From contig JBBCHM010000002.1 in the NCBI GenBank assembly GCA_037200045.1, positions 1,043,241 through 1,107,240 of the forward strand: a stretch of DNA of 64,000 nucleotides, written 5' to 3'. Shown piece after piece: positions 11,190 through 19,787 of the stretch (position 1 is its first letter; each line of letters begins with the position of its first letter). The notes under the pieces were generated by a model that made no database searches, was not told where the DNA came from, and saw only the letters and a program-made list of their open reading frames with translations. The translations under genes were made by a program, and so were the position numbers. This DNA comes from Rhizomicrobium sp. (GTDB taxonomy: Bacteria; Pseudomonadota; Alphaproteobacteria; Micropepsales; Micropepsaceae).

Positions 11190-11390
11190 ATGGCCCCCGC
11201 CACACGTACATTGATAGAGAAGATCGAGGCTCTTCCCGCCGAAACGATTTCGGAGGTCGAGGACTTCGTGGACTTCGTCGCCATCCGCGCGCGCGACCGC
11301 GTGCTCATGAAAGCCGCGGCGCGGATGAGCGAGACGAGCTTCTCGCGCGCCTGGAACAATCCGGAAGACGACGTCTACGATGCCATTTGA
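11190..11390 (+). CDS. DUF2281-like antitoxin of a type II toxin-antitoxin pair
   Basis: A 66-residue acidic protein (MAPATRTLIEKIEALPAETI, then SEVEDFVDFVAIRARD). The pattern LIEKI-x-ALP-x-E-(x)n-EVEDFVDF is typical of DUF2281 proteins, which are commonly antitoxin partners. Its last 11 bases overlap the start of the PemK/MazF-like gene downstream, the usual antitoxin-first layout. The C-terminal segment (SFSRAWNNPEDDVYDAI) resembles the toxin-wrapping tails of such antitoxins. The protein probably represses its own promoter together with the toxin; this is inferred from the class. Confidence 0.75.
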   Translation: MAPATRTLIEKIEALPAETISEVEDFVDFVAIRARDRVLMKAAARMSETSFSRAWNNPEDDVYDAI

Positions 11391-11724
11391 ATTCGGCGAT
11401 GTCGTTCTGGTGCCGTTTCCGTTCACCGACCAGACGACATCGAAAAAGCGTCCCGCCGTCATCGTGAGCAGCAATCCATACGGTCAGGCGAAACTGGACG
11501 TCGTCCTGATGGCCATCACCTCCCAGCTTCGACCCTCCCCCGGCGGCTATGAAGTCGGCCTGGCCGATTGGCGCGCGGCCGGCCTTTTGAAGGAGTCGGT
11601 CGTGAAACCGATTTTCGCGACGGTCGAGAAGAAGCTCGTCCTCAAAACCCTCGGCAGGCTCGGCGGAGCCGACGCGAGCGCGGTCAAGAAAGCCATCGGC
11701 GAGATATTGGGCCCCCTCGGCTGA
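11380..11724 (+). CDS. PemK/MazF-family endoribonuclease toxin
   Basis: A 114-residue protein with the MazF/PemK fold signature: FEFGDVVLVPFPFTDQTTSK (start of the SH3-like barrel), KRPAVIVSSNPYGQ, DVVLMAITSQ and LLKESVVKP. MazF-type toxins cleave RNA at short sequences and are held inactive by the antitoxin encoded just upstream. The start ATG 11380 overlaps the antitoxin by 11 bases. The gene appears complete. Confidence 0.85.
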   Translation: MPFEFGDVVLVPFPFTDQTTSKKRPAVIVSSNPYGQAKLDVVLMAITSQLRPSPGGYEVGLADWRAAGLLKESVVKPIFATVEKKLVLKTLGRLGGADASAVKKAIGEILGPLG

Positions 11725-11792
11725 AGCCTTGTGCGCTCCCACCATCCGGTCAAAAATGCCGGCAACCAGAAATTCGAACGGGGAGTGCGGCG

Positions 11793-12881
11793 ATGAGCGA
11801 GGCCAGCCGGCAGGAGACTTTTTCCGGGACCAAGGATGTTGCCGGCGCTCATGCCTTCGACGTCAAGAAGCTCGAAGCCTATCTCGCCGACCGCATCGAG
11901 GGCTTCCAGACGCCGCTCGAGGTGCGCCAGTTCAAGGGCGGACAGTCCAACCCGACCTATCAGCTCGTCACGCCCAACCGCAAATATGTGATGCGCCGGA
12001 AGCCGCCGGGCAAGCTGTTGCCGAGCGCCCATGCGGTGGACCGCGAGTTCAAGGTGATCTCGGCGCTCTATCCCAACGACTTTCCAGTCGCCAGGCCCTA
12101 TCTGCTCTGCGAGGACGAGAGCATCGCGGGGACGATGTTCTACGTCATGGACTGCGTCGAGGGGCGCGTGCTGTGGGAGGCGCTGCTGCCCGGCATGGAG
12201 AAGAAGGAGCGCTGGGCGATCTACGACGCGACGAACGAGACGCTCGCGCGGCTGCACAACCTCGATTACGTGAAGATCGGGCTGGAGGATTTCGGCAAGC
12301 CGACCGCCTATGTGGCGCGGCAGATCGCGCGCTGGACCAAGCAGTACCAGCTCTCCGAGACCGAGAAGATCGCGGAGATGGACAAGCTGATCGACTGGCT
12401 GCCCAAGCACCTGCCGGCCGAGGGGCGTCCCTCCGTCGTGCACGGCGACTACCGGCTGGACAATATGATCCTGCATCCGACCGAGCCGAAAGTGCTGGCC
12501 GTGATCGACTGGGAACTCGCGACGATCGGCGATCCCTTGGCGGATTTCACCTATCACCTGATGCAGTGGCAGATGCTGCCGGGCGGAACGTCGGCCGGAA
12601 CCCAGTCGCTGATCTCGGCCGACCTGGACGCGCTCGGAATCCCGACCATGGAGCAATATGTGAAAATGTATTGCGAGCGCACCGGACGTCGCGAGACGCC
12701 GAACATGGATTATTACGCGGCGTATAATTTCTTCCGCCTGGCCGGCATTCTGCAAGGCATCGTCGGCCGGGTGCGCGACGGCACGGCGGCGAACGCCAAC
12801 GCGGCGCAGAACGCCGGCGCGGTCCGGCCGCTGGCGGAGCGCGCCTGGCACTATGCCCAGCGCGCCGGCGCGCAGGGTTAA
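11793..12881 (+). CDS. Phosphotransferase family protein (APH-like, ACAD10/11 kinase-domain type)
   Basis: A 362-residue protein-kinase-like fold of the aminoglycoside-phosphotransferase family. The N-terminal lobe has FKGGQSNPTYQLVT and the ATP-binding Lys in YVMRRKPPGKLLPSAHAVDREF. The catalytic loop is VVHGDYRLDNMI (His217, Asp219, Asn224) and the metal-binding Asp is in VIDWELATIGDPLADF (Asp239). This subfamily resembles the kinase domain of ACAD10/11 more than antibiotic-resistance enzymes. In ACAD10/11 and LvaA-type systems the kinase phosphorylates hydroxyacyl-CoA esters before a dehydrogenase-like step. An acyl-CoA dehydrogenase lies 3.3 kb downstream on the other strand. The start ATG 11793 follows GGGAG. 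Confidence 0.82.
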   Translation: MSEASRQETFSGTKDVAGAHAFDVKKLEAYLADRIEGFQTPLEVRQFKGGQSNPTYQLVTPNRKYVMRRKPPGKLLPSAHAVDREFKVISALYPNDFPVARPYLLCEDESIAGTMFYVMDCVEGRVLWEALLPGMEKKERWAIYDATNETLARLHNLDYVKIGLEDFGKPTAYVARQIARWTKQYQLSETEKIAEMDKLIDWLPKHLPAEGRPSVVHGDYRLDNMILHPTEPKVLAVIDWELATIGDPLADFTYHLMQWQMLPGGTSAGTQSLISADLDALGIPTMEQYVKMYCERTGRRETPNMDYYAAYNFFRLAGILQGIVGRVRDGTAANANAAQNAGAVRPLAERAWHYAQRAGAQG

Positions 12882-12982
12882 GACTTCGCTAAAGTGCAAC
12901 CTGCGGGCGCGCGGCAAGCGTTGCTTAACTCCGCCCGGCCTAGATTGTCCCCTCAACGGCAAAAGCCGGTTCCGGGGAAGGC

Positions 12983-14896
12983 ATGAGCGAAGAGGAAAAA
13001 CGGCTGCAGGCGATGCGCCTCAAGCGCTTCCGCACGCATCTCGATCTCGCCGAGCGCGCGGCGCAGATCGGCCATTGGCGGTTCGACCTCGCCGACGGCG
13101 CCTATTCGTGGTCGCCGGGCATGTACCGGCTGCTGGGCGAGACCCCCGACACGCGCAAGCCCGACGCCGAATGGCTGTTCGAGCAGATCACGCCGCAATC
13201 GCGTGTCGTGATCGAAGCGGCGCTGACCGAGGCGATCCGCACGCGCTCGCCCTTCACCTATCGCACCTATTCGCGCGATCCCAAGCGCACGGTGCAGGTC
13301 GTCGATACCCATGGCGAGGTGGAGATCGGCGAGGACGGCCGCGTCGCCGCGGTGCTCGGCGTCAGCCACGACGTGACCGCCCAGGTCCGCGCCCAGGAGG
13401 AGCACGAGAAGGCGCAGGCGATGTATCGCCTGATGACCGAGGAGTCGGGCGACATCGTCATCCTGTACACGACGGACGGCAAGCTGGTCTTCGTGTCGAG
13501 CGCGCTCGAACGCATCACGGGGCACACCGCCGACGAGATCCGCGACGGCGGCTACAAGCGCTTTATCCATCCGGACGACCAGGACGAGGCCGCCAAGATG
13601 GTCGAGCGGCCGGCGGACGCCGAGACCACGATGGCGACCTGGCGCATCCTGCACCGCGACGGCCATTATGTGTGGCTGGAGACCACGGTCCGCACCGTGT
13701 TCGATCCGGCGACGGGCGAGCCCAGGAACGTGATCAGCGTGTCGCGCGACGTCAGCGCGCGCGTCGATGCCGAGGAGGCGCGGCGCAAGGCGGACGAGAT
13801 GTACCGCGTCATGACGGCGGAATCCTCCGACGTCATCCTGCTGTTCGGCCCGGACCGCAAGATCCTGTTCGCCTCCGAAGCGCTCGACCGCCTGATGGGC
13901 CGCACGACCCAAGAGATCGAGAACGGCGGCTGGACGAATTTCGTCCATCCCGACGACCTGGAGCCGCTGCGCAAGCTGCAACTGCCGCCGCGGCGGACGG
14001 AGGAGTTCACCGTCGCCTATCGCCTGCGGCGCCGCGACGGGATCTATGTCTGGCTGGAGGTCAAGACGCGGGCGCGCTACGCGCCGGACGGGACCTATCT
14101 CGGCTATATCAGCGTGGCGCGCGACGTGACCGCGCGCAAGGAACGCGAGATGGAGGCCAAGGCGGCGCAGGAGCGGGCCGAGACCGCGAACCGGGCGAAG
14201 TCGCAATTCCTCGCCAATATGAGCCACGAGCTGCGCACGCCGCTGAACGCGATCATCGGCTTCGCCGACCTGATGAAGGCCAAAGCCTTCGGGCCGCTGG
14301 GCAATGCGCGCTATGAGAGCTATGCGACGCTGATCTACGATTCCGGCCAGCTCCTGCTCGACCTGATCACCGACATGCTCGACATGGCGAAGATCGAGGC
14401 GGGCAAGCTGGAGCTCAATTTCGAGCGGGTCGATCTCGGCGAGACCATCGCCGACGTGGTGCGCCTGCTCGACGACCGCGCCCATCTGGCCGGCGTGGCG
14501 CTGCAGGTCGAGACCGGGACGAAGATGTCGCTCGTCGCCGACCGGCGCGCCGTCAAGCAGGTGTTGATCAACCTTCTCAGCAACGCGCTCAAATTCACGC
14601 CCAAGGGCGGCACGGTGACCGTGCACGCCGCGCAGGACGGCGAGCTGGTGCGGGTGAGCGTCCGCGACACCGGCATCGGCATTCCCGAGAGCGAGCTGGG
14701 CCGGCTCGGACGGCCATTCGAGCAGGTATGCGCCGATCCCAACCTCGCCAAGAACGGCACGGGGCTGGGGCTGGCGCTGGTGCGCGCTTTGACCGAGCGG
14801 CATGGCGGCGGGATGAGCATCCAGAGCGCCGAGGGCATCGGCACCGAGGTGACGGTGACGTTCGCCCTGAAGCCGGCGCAGCGGGCGGCGACTTAG
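12983..14896 (+). CDS. Cytoplasmic PAS-domain hybrid-less sensor histidine kinase
   Basis: A 637-residue histidine kinase with no transmembrane segment. Three PAS/PAC-type domains occupy about residues 15-140, 145-265 and 270-385; the last two repeat similar text (MYRLMTEESGDIVILYTTDG and MYRVMTAESSDVILLFGPDR). A HisKA domain follows with His415 in FLANMSHELRTPLNAIIGF, then HATPase_c with the N box LINLLSNALKFTPKGG, G1 DTGIGIPESELG and G2 GTGLGLALVRALTERHGG. No receiver domain and no adjacent response-regulator gene are seen, so the partner is elsewhere. The input is presumably a cytosolic signal, and no cofactor-binding residue could be assigned. Confidence 0.9.
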   Translation: MSEEEKRLQAMRLKRFRTHLDLAERAAQIGHWRFDLADGAYSWSPGMYRLLGETPDTRKPDAEWLFEQITPQSRVVIEAALTEAIRTRSPFTYRTYSRDPKRTVQVVDTHGEVEIGEDGRVAAVLGVSHDVTAQVRAQEEHEKAQAMYRLMTEESGDIVILYTTDGKLVFVSSALERITGHTADEIRDGGYKRFIHPDDQDEAAKMVERPADAETTMATWRILHRDGHYVWLETTVRTVFDPATGEPRNVISVSRDVSARVDAEEARRKADEMYRVMTAESSDVILLFGPDRKILFASEALDRLMGRTTQEIENGGWTNFVHPDDLEPLRKLQLPPRRTEEFTVAYRLRRRDGIYVWLEVKTRARYAPDGTYLGYISVARDVTARKEREMEAKAAQERAETANRAKSQFLANMSHELRTPLNAIIGFADLMKAKAFGPLGNARYESYATLIYDSGQLLLDLITDMLDMAKIEAGKLELNFERVDLGETIADVVRLLDDRAHLAGVALQVETGTKMSLVADRRAVKQVLINLLSNALKFTPKGGTVTVHAAQDGELVRVSVRDTGIGIPESELGRLGRPFEQVCADPNLAKNGTGLGLALVRALTERHGGGMSIQSAEGIGTEVTVTFALKPAQRAAT

Positions 14897-14930
14897 GCCA
14901 CTCCCTCCCACTGTCATGGCCCGCGAATGC

Positions 14931-16095
14931 GAGGGCTTTGCATAAGTCGTGGGTTCTGATTCTCTTTTGCGGCGTTGATCGTGGGAGAATCGGATGTCGG
15001 AACGCGTGGTTGGGCAGCTGGGTTTTGCCGACCGTGAGGTGTTCGAGGCGGCCGGGAGCAATGCGATGCTCGAACGGGTCGTCTCGCTTGTCGACTGGTC
15101 TGCGGTCGAGGCCCTTTTGCAGCCGATCCATGGCGGCACGATGGGCGCGCCGGCCTATCCCTCGCTGATGATGTTCAAGGCGTTGCTGCTGCAGCGGTGG
15201 TATGCGCTGTCGGACCTGGCGCTGGAAGAGGCGCTGAAGGACCGGCTGTCGTTCCGCGGCTTCCTGGGCGTTGGACTGGGGGAGACGCTGCCCGATCATT
15301 CGAGCCTGTGGCGGTTCCGCGAGGCTCTGGGCCGCGAACTGGCGCAACGGGTGTTCGGCGAGATCGTCCGGCAGATCGAGGGGGCCGGTTTTGTCCTGAA
15401 GCAAGGCACGCTGATCGACGCCTCGCTGATCGCGGCGGCGGTCAATCCGCCGCCCAAGCCGCGCGAGCCCTTGGCGCCCGACGCGGATGGCCGCCCGGCG
15501 AGCAAGCTCGTCAAAAGCGCGCTCGACGGCGACGCGGCCTGGACCAAGAAGAACGGCGTGCGCCACTTCGGCTACAAGCTGCATGTGGCGATGGACAAGG
15601 GCGGGCGCATCCTGCGCCGCTTTCTGTTCACGCCCGCCAACATCAACGAGAGTGCCGTCGCCGATGGCCTGATCTGCGGCGACGAGGCCGCCGTCCATGC
15701 CGACAAGGCCTATGACAGCAAGGCGCGCAGCGAGATGCTGGCCGGCTTGGGCATCGAGAACGCCATCATGCGACGCGGCCATCCCAAGAAGCCGCTGACC
15801 CGCGCCGAGATCGCCCGCAACAAGCAGCTGGCCAAGCAGCGCGGCGCCATCGAGCCGATCTTCAACCTCTTCAAGAATGTCCATGGCCTGGCCCGCGCCC
15901 GATACCGAAGCCTGGCGCGCAACGCCACGGCCTTCGCCCTCGCCGCCGTCGTCATCAACCTCAAGCGATGGGCACAAAGCCAAACCGTCCAGGCCTGAGC
16001 CGCCCAAGGCGGGTTCCAACATGCCAACCGGCCAAGACCCGACGGCCGACCAATGCCAAAATCCACTCAAAGCGCCTAACTTATGCAAAGCCCTC
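14931..16095 (+). mobile_element. IS5-family insertion sequence
   Basis: An element of about 1.17 kb. It is bounded by a 17 bp perfect inverted repeat, GAGGGCTTTGCATAAGT at 14931-14947 and ACTTATGCAAAGCCCTC at 16079-16095, and carries one transposase gene. It lies inside a palindromic dispersed repeat between a histidine kinase gene and an acyl-CoA dehydrogenase gene, and disrupts neither. A clear target-site duplication is not visible beyond the 2 bp GC that both flanks share at the junctions, so the exact ends could extend into the flanking arms. Confidence 0.88.
14994..15998 (+). CDS. IS5-family DDE transposase
   Basis: A 334-residue transposase that is intact. The N-terminal DUF772-type region (LVDWSAVEALLQPIHGG, YPSLMMFKALLLQRWYALSD) is followed by a DDE catalytic core: Asp142 in GTLIDASLI, Asp237 in VHADKAYDS, and Glu287 in QRGAIEPIFNLFK with the Y/R-rich stretch LARARYRSLARN after it. 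It should cut and join the IS ends at 14931 and 16095. Codon usage and GC look like the host, so the element may have been acquired from a related genome. Confidence 0.95.
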   Translation: MSERVVGQLGFADREVFEAAGSNAMLERVVSLVDWSAVEALLQPIHGGTMGAPAYPSLMMFKALLLQRWYALSDLALEEALKDRLSFRGFLGVGLGETLPDHSSLWRFREALGRELAQRVFGEIVRQIEGAGFVLKQGTLIDASLIAAAVNPPPKPREPLAPDADGRPASKLVKSALDGDAAWTKKNGVRHFGYKLHVAMDKGGRILRRFLFTPANINESAVADGLICGDEAAVHADKAYDSKARSEMLAGLGIENAIMRRGHPKKPLTRAEIARNKQLAKQRGAIEPIFNLFKNVHGLARARYRSLARNATAFALAAVVINLKRWAQSQTVQA

Positions 16096-16138
16096 GCATT
16101 CGCGGGCCATGACACCGTTTTTGTTTGGGCAGACATGA

Positions 16139-16164
16139 AAAGGGCGGCATCGCTGCCGCCCTTT
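16139..16164 (-). terminator. Hairpin terminator downstream of the acyl-CoA dehydrogenase gene
   Basis: An 11 bp perfect stem, AAAGGGCGGCA (16139-16149) and TGCCGCCCTTT (16154-16164), with a TCGC loop. It lies 20 bases past the stop of the minus-strand acyl-CoA dehydrogenase gene. Read on the minus strand, the stem ends in a short T run, consistent with an intrinsic terminator. Confidence 0.7.
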
Positions 16165-16184
16165 CCGTTCGATCAAAACCAGCC

Positions 16185-17426
16185 CTACTCCGCCGCCTGC
16201 CGCTTCGGCATCTCGGCGTGCTTGCCGAATTCCAGCCTGGCGAGGGTGCGGCAGTGCACTTCGTCCGGGCCGTCGGCCAGGCGCAGCGTGCGCTGGCCGG
16301 CGTACATCTTCGCCAGACCCGGATCGGTCGTCACCCCGCCGCCGCCCCAGGCCTGGATCGCGTCGTCGATGATCTTCAGCGCCATGCGCGGCGCCGCCAC
16401 CTTGATCTCCGCGATCTCGGTGCGGGCGACCTTGTTGCCGACCTTGTCCATCATGTCGGCCGCCTTCAGCGTCAACAGCCGGCACATGTCGATGTTGATG
16501 CGGGCTTCCGCCACGCGCTGCTCCCACACCGAATGCTCGGCGATCTTCTTGCCGAACGCCTCGCGGGTCAGCAGCCGCTTGCACATGATCTCCAGCGCCC
16601 GCTCGGCGACGCCGATGGTGCGCATGCAGTGATGGATGCGGCCCGGCCCCAGGCGCCCCTGCGCGATCTCGAAGCCGCGGCCTTCGCCGAGGATCATGTT
16701 CTCGACCGGCACCTTCACGTTCTTGAGCTCGACCTCGCCATGGCCGTGCGGCGCGTCGTCATAGCCGAACACCGGCAGCATGCGCTTGACGGTGACGCCG
16801 GGCGCGTCGCGCTCGACCAGGATCTGCGACTGGGCGCTGTGGCGGCCGCCGTCCGGGTTGGTCTTGCCCATCACGATCATGATCTTGCAGCGCGGATCGC
16901 CCACGCCGGAGGACCACCATTTGGTGCCGTTGACCACGTAGTGATCGCCGCGGCGCTCGATATGGGTCGCGATGTTGGTCGCGTCCGACGAGGCCACCGC
17001 CGGCTCGGTCATCAGGAAGGCCGAGCGAATCTCGCCCGCCAGGAGCGGCTTCAACCATTTGTCCTGCTGGTACTTGCTGCCGTAGCGCTCCAGCACTTCC
17101 ATGTTGCCCGTGTCGGGGGCGGAGCAGTTGAACACCTCCGAGGCGAAGCCGACGCGGCCCATGATCTCGGCCAGCGGGGCGTATTCGAGATTGGTGAGAC
17201 CGGCGCCGTGTTCGCTCTCGTTGAGGAAGAAGTTCCACAGGCCCTGGGCCTTGGCCTTCTTCTTGAGGTCTTCCACCACCGGCACGACGATCCAGGGATC
17301 GCCCTTGGCGCGCGCCTCGTCCATCTGCGCCGCATAGACGGGTTCGGCGGGGTAGATATGGGCGTGCAGGAAGTCGCCCACCTTCTTCATCCATTCGCGT
17401 TGCCGCGGCGAATAGTCGAAATCCAT
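16185..17426 (-). CDS. Acyl-CoA dehydrogenase family protein
   Basis: A 413-residue flavoprotein of the acyl-CoA dehydrogenase fold: N-terminal helical domain, middle beta domain with [20 protein letters not shown] and [20 protein letters not shown], and C-terminal helical domain with [40 protein letters not shown] and [20 protein letters not shown]. The C terminus ([20 protein letters not shown]) is typical of the ACAD11-like and caiA-like group. It probably oxidises or rearranges an acyl-CoA with FAD, but the substrate is unknown. The APH-like kinase gene at 11793 is a possible partner. The start ATG 17426 is preceded by GGAGGACTG. Confidence 0.9.
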   Translation of the reverse strand: MDFDYSPRQREWMKKVGDFLHAHIYPAEPVYAAQMDEARAKGDPWIVVPVVEDLKKKAKAQGLWNFFLNESEHGAGLTNLEYAPLAEIMGRVGFASEVFNCSAPDTGNMEVLERYGSKYQQDKWLKPLLAGEIRSAFLMTEPAVASSDATNIATHIERRGDHYVVNGTKWWSSGVGDPRCKIMIVMGKTNPDGGRHSAQSQILVERDAPGVTVKRMLPVFGYDDAPHGHGEVELKNVKVPVENMILGEGRGFEIAQGRLGPGRIHHCMRTIGVAERALEIMCKRLLTREAFGKKIAEHSVWEQRVAEARINIDMCRLLTLKAADMMDKVGNKVARTEIAEIKVAAPRMALKIIDDAIQAWGGGGVTTDPGLAKMYAGQRTLRLADGPDEVHCRTLARLEFGKHAEMPKRQAAE

Positions 17427-17545
17427 TGCAGTCCTCCGTTAGGTCGATATCGAATGGGCGGGACTGTAGCCCGCTCGCCCCCGCCCTGCCAGACGACAAG
17501 CGGGACCGATTTGACAGCCGCCTCCCGCCACGGCAAGCAGCGTCC

Positions 17546-18166
17546 ATGCTGCTTTGGGCGGGCGTTTTCCTCATTGTCCTGGGCTTCGGCTGCCTGCCCT
17601 TCGACCGGCGGGCGGCGCGCGCGCTCTATGACAAGGAGAGCGCGAGATTCGAGAATTTCCTGGAAGCCACCACGCATTGGGCCAAGGCGGCGCACTGGCT
17701 GGTCGCGGCGCTGATCGCGCTGGCCGTCGCGCAGGCGGGGCTGGTGATCTGGGGCGAGAACGAGAGCCTGCGCGAGGCGTCGACCGACGCCTGGGCCTTC
17801 ATCGTCTGCCTGGGCGTGGGCAGCGCGATCCTGCACAGCATGAAGCTGGTGGTGGGGCGGCGGCGGCCGCGCGACGACATGGAAATGGGAAAATACGAAT
17901 TTGTCTGGTTCGAGTTCCGGCTGGACTACAATTCCTTTCCCTCGGGGCACGCGCTCACGATTATGACGGTCGCGGTGATCGCGAGCTGCGTGTGGCCGCA
18001 ACTCGCGGTCCTGTGGTTCGCCATCGCGCTGTGGCTGGGCGTGACCCGCGCCCTTTTGACCGCGCATTTCCTCAGCGACGTGTTCATCGGCGCCGGGATC
18101 GGGCTTCTCGCCAGCCGCGAGACCTTGCTATACGTCTTTCCCCAACTCCCGCCGCCCTGGTTCTGA
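17546..18166 (+). CDS. PAP2-family membrane phosphatase
   Basis: About 206 residues with several hydrophobic segments. All three PAP2 signature motifs are present: KLVVGRRRPRDD (KxxxxxxRP), FPSGHALTI (PSGH) and VTRALLTAHFLSDVFIG (SRxxxxxHxxxD-like). Members remove phosphate from lipid phosphates such as phosphatidate, undecaprenyl pyrophosphate or lipid A; the substrate is not determinable here. ATG 17546 (MLLWAGVFLIVLGFGC) gives a natural first membrane helix. The frame is open upstream to 17426, but that part overlaps the divergent gene's leader. The next gene starts 3 bases after the stop. Confidence 0.85.
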   Translation: MLLWAGVFLIVLGFGCLPFDRRAARALYDKESARFENFLEATTHWAKAAHWLVAALIALAVAQAGLVIWGENESLREASTDAWAFIVCLGVGSAILHSMKLVVGRRRPRDDMEMGKYEFVWFEFRLDYNSFPSGHALTIMTVAVIASCVWPQLAVLWFAIALWLGVTRALLTAHFLSDVFIGAGIGLLASRETLLYVFPQLPPPWF

Positions 18167-18169
18167 GAC

Positions 18170-18910
18170 ATGTTCGCGCCCTTCTTCACGCTCGACGGCT
18201 GGATCGCGCTGCTGACGCTCGCCGTGCTCGAGATCGTGCTCGGCATCGACAACATCATCTTCCTGGCGCTGATCGCCAACCGCGTGACGCCGGAGAAGCG
18301 CAAGCTGGCGCGGCAGATCGGGCTGGCGCTGGCGCTGGTGCTGCGCATCGCGTTCCTGTCCTCCATCGCCTGGATCATCCATCTGTCCCAGCCGGTGTTC
18401 TGGCTGTGGGGCGAGGGTTTTTCCTGGCGCGACATCATCTTCGCCTCCGGCGGCCTGTTCCTGCTCACCAAGAGCACCCGCGAGATCCACGAGATGACCG
18501 AGGATTACGAGGAACACGCCCGCAAGCCGGTCGGCTCGCTGGCCGTGGCGGTGATCCAGATCGCGCTGTTCGACATCGTGTTCTCGATCGATTCGGTGGT
18601 GACGGCGGTGGGCCTCGCCGAGCACCTGTCGGTGATGATCGCCGCGGTGGTGTTCGCCATGTTCATCATGCTGATCGCCTCGGCCAAGGTCGGCGAATTC
18701 GTCGAGCGGCATCCGACGGTCAAAATGCTGGCGCTGAGCTTCCTGCTCCTGATCGGCACGGCGCTGATCGCCGACGCGCTGCACTTCCACATCCCGCGCG
18801 GCTATCTGTACTTCGCGGTGGCGTTCTCCGGCATGGTCGAGGCGCTCAACCAGTTCGTGGCGCACCGGCGCGGGCGGCGGAAGAAGAAAGCGCCGGTCGG
18901 TGGATCGTAG
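18170..18910 (+). CDS. TerC family integral membrane protein
   Basis: A 246-residue polytopic membrane protein with the TerC/Alx landmarks: WIALLTLAVLEIVLGIDNII at the start, FASGGLFLLTKSTREIHEM, and FDIVFSIDSVVTAVGL with conserved Asp residues within the membrane helices. Family members include manganese exporters such as Alx/MeeY and proteins tied to tellurite resistance; the branch here is closest in pattern to the YkoY/Alx type. The gene starts 3 bases after the PAP2 gene and its end overlaps the FkbM-type gene by 11 bases, so the three form one transcription unit. Confidence 0.9.
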   Translation: MFAPFFTLDGWIALLTLAVLEIVLGIDNIIFLALIANRVTPEKRKLARQIGLALALVLRIAFLSSIAWIIHLSQPVFWLWGEGFSWRDIIFASGGLFLLTKSTREIHEMTEDYEEHARKPVGSLAVAVIQIALFDIVFSIDSVVTAVGLAEHLSVMIAAVVFAMFIMLIASAKVGEFVERHPTVKMLALSFLLLIGTALIADALHFHIPRGYLYFAVAFSGMVEALNQFVAHRRGRRKKKAPVGGS

Positions 18911-19766
18911 CTGGTCGCCGGGACGGGTGAACAGCGGCCGCCGGTTCGGCGAGGATCACGACGTCGTCTACACGCTGCTGGCGCGGCTGGAACCGGGGCT
19001 GATGGTCGATGTCGGCGCGGCGGTCGGGATAAAGACCCGCCAGATGCTCGAGCACAGCCCAAGGTCGCGGGTCGTCGCCTTCGAGCCGTTCCCCGGCAAC
19101 CTGTCCTATCTCGAACGCTACGCCGCCGGCGAGCCGCGCCTGACCGTGCGCCCGGTCGCGGTGGCGGACCGGCCCGGACGCGAAACGCTCCATGTCGCGA
19201 AAGTGGCAGGCGATTCCGGCCCGGGGCTGCCGCTGCCCGGCTTCTCGCCGGTCGGGCGCCTCGGACGGGGGGCCGGCGGCGTCCGCGTCGCGGTCGACGT
19301 CGTGCGGCTCGACGACGAGATCGCCGAGCATGTCCGCTTCCTGAAGATCGACGTCCAGGGCGGCGAGCGGCGCGTGCTGGAAGGATCGGCCGGCCTTCTG
19401 GCGCGCCATGGGATCGATCTCGCCTTCGTCGAGTTCAACGGATCGCCGCGCGTGCTGCGTCTTCTGGAGGCGGAGGGCTTCGTCCTGTTCGACAGCCTCT
19501 ATCTGGCATGGCCGACGCGGCGCTATGTCCGCAACTGGTTCCGCCGCCGGGCGACGCGGATGCCGCGCTGGCAGGGCCTGCGGCACATCCGCAACACGAT
19601 CGGCGGGCAATCGGCTTTCGTGTGGCCGCCCGTGCCGTTCCGCGGCTTCCGCCTGTACTGCGCGTGGTTCGTCCTGACCCGGATCTTCCGCACCGGGCTG
19701 CAGACCGATCTGCTCTGCGTGCATCGCGGTTTTCTCGACCGGTTCTTCGACGCCGTTTCGGGCTGA
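18900..19766 (+). CDS. FkbM family SAM-dependent methyltransferase
   Basis: A 288-residue protein. GLMVDVGAAVGIKTRQML is the SAM-binding motif I, VVAFEPFPGNLSYLERY motif II, and the FkbM hallmark VRFLKIDVQGGERRVLEGSA follows near residue 150. FkbM-type enzymes O-methylate sugars or natural products. The start at GTG 18900 overlaps the terC 3' end; another GTG near 18925 (VNSGRRFGED) is possible. The C-terminal third carries aromatic and basic residues (RNWFRRRATRMPRW) of unknown role. Confidence 0.82.
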   Translation: MDRSWSPGRVNSGRRFGEDHDVVYTLLARLEPGLMVDVGAAVGIKTRQMLEHSPRSRVVAFEPFPGNLSYLERYAAGEPRLTVRPVAVADRPGRETLHVAKVAGDSGPGLPLPGFSPVGRLGRGAGGVRVAVDVVRLDDEIAEHVRFLKIDVQGGERRVLEGSAGLLARHGIDLAFVEFNGSPRVLRLLEAEGFVLFDSLYLAWPTRRYVRNWFRRRATRMPRWQGLRHIRNTIGGQSAFVWPPVPFRGFRLYCAWFVLTRIFRTGLQTDLLCVHRGFLDRFFDAVSG

Positions 19767-19787
19767 CGCTCTACGAGCCGCGCGCCA

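Larger units (their letters stand above)
14913..16113. repeat. Dispersed inverted-repeat element, copy 3, split by an IS5-family insertion
   Basis: The left arm GTCATGGCCCGCGAATGC (14913-14930) and right arm GCATTCGCGGGCCATGAC (16096-16113) are exact inverted copies of the outer ends of the dispersed element. The interior boxes (CCACCCAGGTGA and its partner) are absent and an IS5-family element lies between the arms. The arms continue directly into the IS inverted repeats, giving a perfect inverted repeat of about 35 bp at the two ends of the composite. Confidence 0.8.

Noticed and set aside
12953..15139. A 728-codon minus-strand open frame opposite the histidine kinase and IS
   Set aside because: Antisense of the kinase, high-GC shadow, no motifs.
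16079..16113. Simple target-site duplication of the IS5 element
   Set aside because: Junction flanks are inverted, not direct, copies, apart from 2 bp; no reliable duplication can be assigned.
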